Below, one piece after another: positions 59,438 to 64,000 of a DNA stretch of 64,000 nt (the first letter of the stretch is position 1; each line of letters begins with the position of its first letter). Under the pieces are notes generated by a model, which was not told the DNA's origin, made no database searches, and worked only from the letters and a program-made list of their open reading frames with translations. This DNA is from Cohnella rhizoplanae (lineage in GTDB: Bacteria > Bacillota > Bacilli > Paenibacillales > Paenibacillaceae). Made by a program: the position numbers and the translations under genes. The stretch spans positions 23,037-87,036 of the forward strand of contig NZ_CAOJCN010000022.1 in NCBI RefSeq assembly GCF_948329515.1, written 5' to 3'.

Positions 59438-62299
59438 CTATAGATCTCTCTCGGCGGACTTCCGGTACGTGTAAATATAACCCGCACGCGCCAGACCGTC
59501 ATCCGCACCCTCCTTCTCGGTTACGGAGCTGTCGTCGGCGTGGTACCACTTGTTCGCGCGGGAGACGTCGGCGGTATAGTGGCCGCCCTCGGTGTCTCCG
59601 GTATGACGTACCGATCCTGTCAGCTCGAACGTCTTCTCCTTTCCTCGGCCTCCCGAATGCTCGGTCAGCTTGAACTGCGCCGGCATCGGGAAGTCGTCGT
59701 TATTCTTGGCTACGCCGCTTTTGGTACGCTTAAATCTTTTCAAGCTGAAGGTCATCACATCCGGCAACCTCAGAGTTTTCTTCTGCTCGGTATATTCGGA
59801 TACCTTCACTGGCGCCCCGTCGTTGGAGGCATGGTAGACGTCCGTAGGACCCAAGGTACTGTGCATAGCTCCGTCTCCGAACGTATGGTGCAAGTATTTG
59901 TCGAAGTCGTCGAATGTATCGAGGTCGATAACCTCGAACCCGGGACCCTTTTCCGCGTTGTTCGGTCGGCTGCCGCCCGTGTACACCGGTCTGTCCGCAT
60001 AATGGTCCGTATCCGGCTCCGACTTTTTGATGGTGATGGTCGACTGCACGACCGACGTAATCGGAGTCGTGTCAAGCAGCGTATTCAGCATCTGCATTTT
60101 GCCCAAGTCGCTGTGCGTCCGGTTCGCCACGTCCTGCAGGGTCTCGCCTTCGCCGGCGATCGCGTGCTCGATGGGAACCCGATCGGGAATCGCGATGAGC
60201 ATGCCGGAGAGATCCGTGACGGCGCGCAGCAGCCCCAGCATGAGCTCCGAAGCGTCCTCTTGTCCGGTCATTCCCTCCACCATGTGGGCAGCAACCAGCG
60301 ACTCGCGAAGCTTGCCAACGGCCTCGGGATCCTGCGGATCGACGCCCCGGATCATGTTCATCGCGGTCGCGACCTTCACCTGAACGGCACGCTTCTCCCG
60401 TTGCCTGAGCGCATGCTTGGAGACGTCGAAGTAATCGGCGTACGGTTCGGCCATCAACTGCATGACGGCGTTGATAAAGCAGTCGCTAATCGACTCCATG
60501 CCGTCTACCTTGGATTCGCGCAGTTGGTTCGGCAATCCCTTGACGGGAAGATCCCGACTCGCCGCAGCGTTGACAGCCGACTTGCCGTCAAGCGCTCCGT
60601 CAGTCTTAACGCCCGTCAGTCCCCCGGTCGTTGGGGCTGTCAGCCCGTCTGTCTTGCCGTCCGTTCCCGATGCGCCGTCCAGACTGCCGATCAGTTCGTT
60701 GAACATACGCATATAATTGTCTTCCTGCTCGTGCTTCTCGTCGTCCGGCCAAGACCAGACGGGCGACATCATGCCGAGCGTCATCGCCTTGGTCAAGTTG
60801 TCTTCCTTTTTCTCGCCGTCCTTGACCGCCGAAGGGTCGGGCGCCTTCGCCAGCTCGCGGAGCAGCAGCCCTACCGACGGATCGTCCTCCGGCGGCTTCT
60901 TGAACGCTTCCGTCGCGAACCTGTCCAGCGTTCCGAAAGCCCGTTCCTGAAGATCCTTGGGGACGTAGTCCATGCCGCTGTTTCCATTCTTCTCGGCTTG
61001 CTCCCGCGCCGACCGCAAATCTGTCGTGGCTTTGGGCGGGGCAAGGGGGTGCTTCTCGATGTAGTCGGTAATGTGGGAATAGCCGAGCGAAGCCATGCGC
61101 TGCTCCATCGCGGTCGAGATCGACACCTCAGGCCCCCTGTCCCGCTCGACGGCATGCAGGTGACGCAGCGCCCGCACATTGCGGAGCGACTTGCCCTTCA
61201 AGTTATGTTGCTTGCTTATGCGTCCCCGATCCCGCGTTTCGACGGCCCTGGATAGATCCTTGGTCGTCAGCTTCGGACCGATCATCTTTTTGACGGTCTT
61301 TAGCACGCTTTGCTTGGTCCTCGTATCGCTTAGATAAGTCCCGAGCTGGCCGATCTCCTGGCCCCCCTTGCGGGTCATCGTCACCTTGTTCTCGTCGTCG
61401 ATCTTCTCGAGCAGAAGCGCGTCTCCGGTCGTTACCTGGGTGTAGTTCTGCTGCGCAGACAGCATTTCGGACATTCCCATCGGCTTTTCTTCTTCCACCA
61501 GCGCGTTGTGCTTCGCCCTCTTCGCTATCGTGGGGCGGGACATGGAGACGATTCGCCCGTGCGCAGACTTTGAAGCGGACATGACAGCCATGCGGAATTT
61601 ATCATCTGCAAGCCGCTTGCGAATCAGATCGAGATTCTCCTTATTTTCGAAAAACGCCGCACTCCCCTCCCACGAAACCCGGGGGCGCTTGCGTTTGTTT
61701 TCCTCCTCCGAGACTGGGTCCGCCGTCTTCCCCTCGTTCAGCGAATCGAGGTCCCTCTTTTTCTCCTTTTCGTAATTCGCGGCTTCCTTTTTCGCTTCTT
61801 TGCCGGCATCCACAATGTTATTGCGCCACCTGTCCTTCTCCGCATTGTCGTATGAGGAGAAGTAAGTGTCCCGCAGATCGTCCGCCAAGTGCTCGAGCGC
61901 GTCGTCCTCGTCTTTAGCGGCGGCGACTGCCGCGACGATTTTCCTTTTTACGGAGCCGTCGCTCGGTTTAGGAAAAGGACTAAGCCTTCCCAGTCTCTTG
62001 CCTAGCTTCTCGTAAATCCCCCGGTACATGGCCTCCAACATTCTGCGGCATGAGCCATCTTTGTCTTTCATTCGCTGAATGGTTGTGCCCGAAGAGGCAG
62101 CGAGCATGCGCTGCACAGCCTGATTGCCGATTGTACCTTGCATTCGCGTCAAGTAGGCCGCCGTACCGAAGGTCGGACTCGGAGCTTTTCCGTGCACAGC
62201 TTCGGCGGTTCTCTGGACAGCGTGATCCCTTGCGCGCTCGGGTGGCCGCTCGGACGAACGATCCGCGGACCGCGCCGAACGTTCAGTACCGCTCACCAT
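59438..62299 (-). CDS. USP-like (peptidase C19) putative deubiquitinase with injection-system-type N-terminal motif
   Basis: This 953-residue protein starts at an ATG with AGGGGG upstream and has no signal peptide or membrane helix. Residues 53-66 (MQGTIGNQAVQRML) match the short motif of DUF4157-associated and contractile-injection or toxin proteins. Residues 80-575 are charged, largely helical and unrecognised. The C-terminal third has USP boxes in order: Cys box with Cys607 (SISDCFINAVMQLM), a QDAxE-type helix (GQEDASELMLGLL, 680-691), LPDVMTFSLKRF (845-856), and His box with His907 and Asp922 (GGHYTADV, WYHADDSSV). It ends with AGYIYTYRK. A LysM-like stretch (about 714-758) interrupts the fold. 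Eukaryotic members cleave ubiquitin isopeptide bonds. Confidence 0.8.
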   Translation of the reverse strand: MVSGTERSARSADRSSERPPERARDHAVQRTAEAVHGKAPSPTFGTAAYLTRMQGTIGNQAVQRMLAASSGTTIQRMKDKDGSCRRMLEAMYRGIYEKLGKRLGRLSPFPKPSDGSVKRKIVAAVAAAKDEDDALEHLADDLRDTYFSSYDNAEKDRWRNNIVDAGKEAKKEAANYEKEKKRDLDSLNEGKTADPVSEEENKRKRPRVSWEGSAAFFENKENLDLIRKRLADDKFRMAVMSASKSAHGRIVSMSRPTIAKRAKHNALVEEEKPMGMSEMLSAQQNYTQVTTGDALLLEKIDDENKVTMTRKGGQEIGQLGTYLSDTRTKQSVLKTVKKMIGPKLTTKDLSRAVETRDRGRISKQHNLKGKSLRNVRALRHLHAVERDRGPEVSISTAMEQRMASLGYSHITDYIEKHPLAPPKATTDLRSAREQAEKNGNSGMDYVPKDLQERAFGTLDRFATEAFKKPPEDDPSVGLLLRELAKAPDPSAVKDGEKKEDNLTKAMTLGMMSPVWSWPDDEKHEQEDNYMRMFNELIGSLDGASGTDGKTDGLTAPTTGGLTGVKTDGALDGKSAVNAAASRDLPVKGLPNQLRESKVDGMESISDCFINAVMQLMAEPYADYFDVSKHALRQREKRAVQVKVATAMNMIRGVDPQDPEAVGKLRESLVAAHMVEGMTGQEDASELMLGLLRAVTDLSGMLIAIPDRVPIEHAIAGEGETLQDVANRTHSDLGKMQMLNTLLDTTPITSVVQSTITIKKSEPDTDHYADRPVYTGGSRPNNAEKGPGFEVIDLDTFDDFDKYLHHTFGDGAMHSTLGPTDVYHASNDGAPVKVSEYTEQKKTLRLPDVMTFSLKRFKRTKSGVAKNNDDFPMPAQFKLTEHSGGRGKEKTFELTGSVRHTGDTEGGHYTADVSRANKWYHADDSSVTEKEGADDGLARAGYIYTYRKSAERDL

Positions 62300-62389
62300 G
62301 ATGAACCCCCTGTCTATCTGGAGTGGTCTATTCTATCTTTGATTGTTCACGATGGTTATCGGCGCTCTTGCTGCTGCTGTCCGTCACTG

Positions 62390-63097
62390 TCAGTTGCCCA
62401 GCGGCATAGTCCCCGTCCTCGTAATGTCTCGTCCGACGCTGATCGTCTGGATCACATCGCCGCACTCGTTCCGTATATATTCGGACGTCGTCTCGTACCA
62501 ACGGTAATCGCCGTTCTTTAACCTGACGCGACCTACAAACTTAGCCGTATCCCGCTCGATGGACGACAGGCTGCGGTATTCCACCAGGCTCAAGATTTCG
62601 TCAGGATGATTAAAAGCGGCCGAATGCCTGCCCACGACCTCCTCCGGGGAATAGCCGAGCAAAGCAGTGACCGTCGGCGAAACGTATGTAAATACCCCAT
62701 CAGGCGAAAAAGAAGAAATGATGTAAGGGGATCTTTCCAACATGAAAGTGAATATCTCCTGTACATCCGCTATTCCGTCACGCTTGATCTGTCGGGGTGT
62801 CATTTTTTTCATCGTGATGAGCTCGCCGACTTTTCGGTCACCAATTCGGAGCGGCACATTTGTGATCTTCGTATCAACCATGTGACCGTGTAGATGACGA
62901 GCATGGCCCGACGAATCCAGGAACTGATCGACGGAAACCTGCAGCAACGCTTCTCGCGCATAACCCGTAAGGGCTAAAGCGGCAGCATTGACATGTTGAA
63001 TGCGGTTCCGAAAGTCGACGATCAACAATCCATCCGGATGTTGATTGAAGTAGGAATGAAATCGCTCCGGTGAGGTGAGCAAATCGTTAAGAAGCAT
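62390..63097 (-). CDS. Tandem PAS-domain protein without output domain
   Basis: This 235-residue protein has two PAS domains: about 10-100 (FNQHPDGLLIVDFRNRIQHV, ALTGYAREALL) and about 115-230 (RSPYIISSFSPDGVFTYVS, LLGYSPEEVVGRH, with a PAC-like end NGDYRWYETTSEYI). No kinase, cyclase or DNA-binding domain follows. It may act as a sensor working through protein contacts, or be a truncated sensor kinase. It lies 90 bp upstream of the USP-like gene on the same strand, so co-transcription is possible. Confidence 0.82.
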   Translation of the reverse strand: MLLNDLLTSPERFHSYFNQHPDGLLIVDFRNRIQHVNAAALALTGYAREALLQVSVDQFLDSSGHARHLHGHMVDTKITNVPLRIGDRKVGELITMKKMTPRQIKRDGIADVQEIFTFMLERSPYIISSFSPDGVFTYVSPTVTALLGYSPEEVVGRHSAAFNHPDEILSLVEYRSLSSIERDTAKFVGRVRLKNGDYRWYETTSEYIRNECGDVIQTISVGRDITRTGTMPLGN

Positions 63098-63196
63098 GGT
63101 TTACCGCCTTTTGCCGCACGTTAAATGAATATTGCGTAGGCTAATTATAAACTGTATTTTGGGTTCTCAAAAGGTAAATGAATCAAAACGGGAGTC

Positions 63197-63637
63197 ATGA
63201 AATTAAAAATAAGGGGTAAACTGAACACCACAACCGAAGTCGAAGGAGAGATCGTGGTGTTACCCAACAATGAGACCGCCGTAATGGTTTACTTTAATTC
63301 CCCGGATCAAGCGGAGCAAGCTTTGGCCAAAATGAAAAGCGAGTTCAACGTAATCGAAGCTAAGGTGGACCGCTTCGACGGTTATCCGGGCGACGGCGTC
63401 AATCCCGATAATCCGATCACAGGAGATATCCCAAGCCTTGGCGCGCTTACGTTAGGCGGCGACTTTAGTCGCGATGCCGGGATCTTGGCCGCAGCCAGCA
63501 CAAGCGCGAGCGGGCTAAGCGCAGGCGGGCCAGGCAATATGGTGACCGGCACCGATATCTTATTGACCGCCATCGTGCCTCAGGAGAACGGCCAGAGAGC
63601 AAAAGATATCGCGAATGAATTCGGGGCGCTCCGTTAG
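63197..63637 (+). CDS. Hypothetical protein of unknown family
   Basis: This 146-residue protein is not recognised. It has a beta-alpha N-terminus (residues 1-57, VEGEIVVLPNNETAVMVYF then QAEQALAKMKSEF) and a Pro/Gly/Asp-rich linker (DGYPGDGVNPDNPITGD). A small-residue-rich stretch follows (AAASTSASGLSAGGPGN), then a final beta-alpha unit (DILLTAIVPQENGQRAKDIANEFG). The two beta-alpha units could be paired domains; the middle could form a glycine-rich loop. GGGAG is close to the ATG. It is divergent from the PAS gene. Confidence 0.6.
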   Translation: MKLKIRGKLNTTTEVEGEIVVLPNNETAVMVYFNSPDQAEQALAKMKSEFNVIEAKVDRFDGYPGDGVNPDNPITGDIPSLGALTLGGDFSRDAGILAAASTSASGLSAGGPGNMVTGTDILLTAIVPQENGQRAKDIANEFGALR

Positions 63638-63897
63638 GAATTAACCCGCCTCCGCTCACCGAAGCTTTTGCGGACGGATACGCTCGTTGTCGATTGCGAT
63701 AGGCAGTTGAATACATGGGGACTATAGTTTCTTTATTTCGAGAGGATTGTCTTTTCAAGCTCGTCTACGGACAGACAATCCGCTATTCACGGTTGATTTG
63801 GCACCATTCGAATCGGATAGCATCCTTCGATGATCGACTCTCAACATCCGCCTTATTCCCAAACCTCACCCATATTCCGCACACCAACTCCATACAC
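63638..63897. other. Intergenic region with no gene seen
   Basis: Between the hypothetical gene and the rRNA terminator no credible gene was found. An inverted repeat GGATTGTCT/AGACAATCC (63744-63752, 63773-63781) with a 20-base loop is present, but it has no T tract in either direction. Confidence 0.4.
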
Positions 63898-63932
63898 AAC
63901 AAAAAGAACCACCCTCCGAAGAAGGTGGTTCT
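63898..63932 (-). terminator. Terminator of the ribosomal RNA operon
   Basis: AGAACCACC (63905-63913) pairs with GGTGGTTCT (63924-63932), and the minus strand continues TTTTGTTG. It lies 17 bases past the 5S rRNA 3' end. Confidence 0.9.
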
Positions 63933-63948
63933 CTTGTGCTGCTTGTCG

Positions 63949-64000
63949 GCCTGGCGGCGTCCTACTCTCCCGGGACCCTGCGGTCCGAGTACCATTGGCG
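63949..64000 (-). rRNA. rrf: 5S ribosomal RNA (3' part only)
   Basis: The reverse complement reads CGCCAATGGTACTCGGACCG and ends GTAGGACGCCGCCAGGC, the conserved 3' half of Firmicute 5S rRNA. The gene continues past the right edge, so a leftward-transcribed rRNA operon (16S-23S-5S) probably lies to the right. Confidence 0.93.

Noticed and set aside
59540..61255. Plus-strand 571-codon open frame opposite the USP-like gene
   Set aside because: Arg/His/Val-rich shadow of a high-GC gene; the minus frame has clear family motifs and a ribosome site.
59438..62299. CRISPR, toxin-antitoxin or prophage context for the USP-like gene
   Set aside because: No repeat array, immunity-like small gene, integrase or phage structural gene is visible in the window.
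63744..63781. Inverted repeat with 20-base loop considered as a terminator or transposon end
   Set aside because: No T tract and no partner repeat or target duplication was seen.

Overview
The window looks like chromosomal DNA from a spore-forming, moderately high-GC Firmicute of the Paenibacillaceae (Paenibacillus/Cohnella type). The evidence is a complete gerA-type spore germination operon and a SleB/CwlJ-like cortex hydrolase, YesM/YesN two-component and LplABC-like sugar ABC systems, large secreted polysaccharide-degrading enzymes, AGGAGG-type ribosome sites, CcpA cre-like sites, and the 3' end of a 5S rRNA at the right edge. Nearly all genes lie on the minus strand, so operons read from high to low coordinates.

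Region 1 (1-16.9 kb) is a carbohydrate-utilisation locus. In reading order it has an FAD-dependent oxidoreductase, a YesN/YesM response regulator and sensor kinase, a CUT1 sugar ABC transporter (two permeases, one lipoprotein binding protein), a PhyH-family oxygenase, a secreted agarase-like glycosidase and a cytoplasmic GH9 enzyme. A divergent AraC regulator flanks it. Region 2 (16.9-22.3 kb) holds an ECF sigma/DUF4179 anti-sigma pair and a TetR-controlled redox operon (NIPSNAP, quinone reductase, SDR, tautomerase) with identical operator cores at two promoters. Region 3 (22.4-31.2 kb) has a very large heparinase-like lyase, a Crp/Fnr regulator with two matching sites at -41.5 (its own promoter and an SDR promoter), small SRPBCC and DUF1801 genes, and a luciferase-monooxygenase remnant.

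Region 4 (31.2-46 kb) carries the germination operon, a PL11 rhamnogalacturonan lyase with a frameshifted tail, a diacylglycerol glucosyltransferase-like enzyme, PAP2 phosphatase, a PQQ-type sugar dehydrogenase lipoprotein, a cell-wall hydrolase, and a rifamycin phosphotransferase-like protein with a long leader. Region 5 (45.9-54.8 kb) is one large operon: an oligopeptide-type ABC importer, HAD hydrolase, LacI regulator and GDPD-type phosphodiesterase. It is preceded by a strong promoter, a cre-like site and two identical palindromic operators. Its gene content recalls agrocinopine (sugar-phosphodiester) catabolism. Region 6 (55-59.4 kb) is a ketone-body/short-chain acyl-CoA module (3-hydroxybutyrate dehydrogenase, CoA-transferase A and B, thiolase) with a divergent LysR regulator.

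The most unusual gene is at 59438-62299: a 953-residue protein whose C-terminal third has the recognisable boxes of a eukaryotic ubiquitin-specific protease (USP, peptidase C19), apparently interrupted by a LysM-like segment. Its N-terminus has a GNQAVQRM-type motif of the sort found in proteins associated with contractile injection systems and polymorphic toxins. No injection-system structural genes are visible in the window. It lies beside a PAS-only protein and a small unrecognised gene, next to an rRNA operon terminus.
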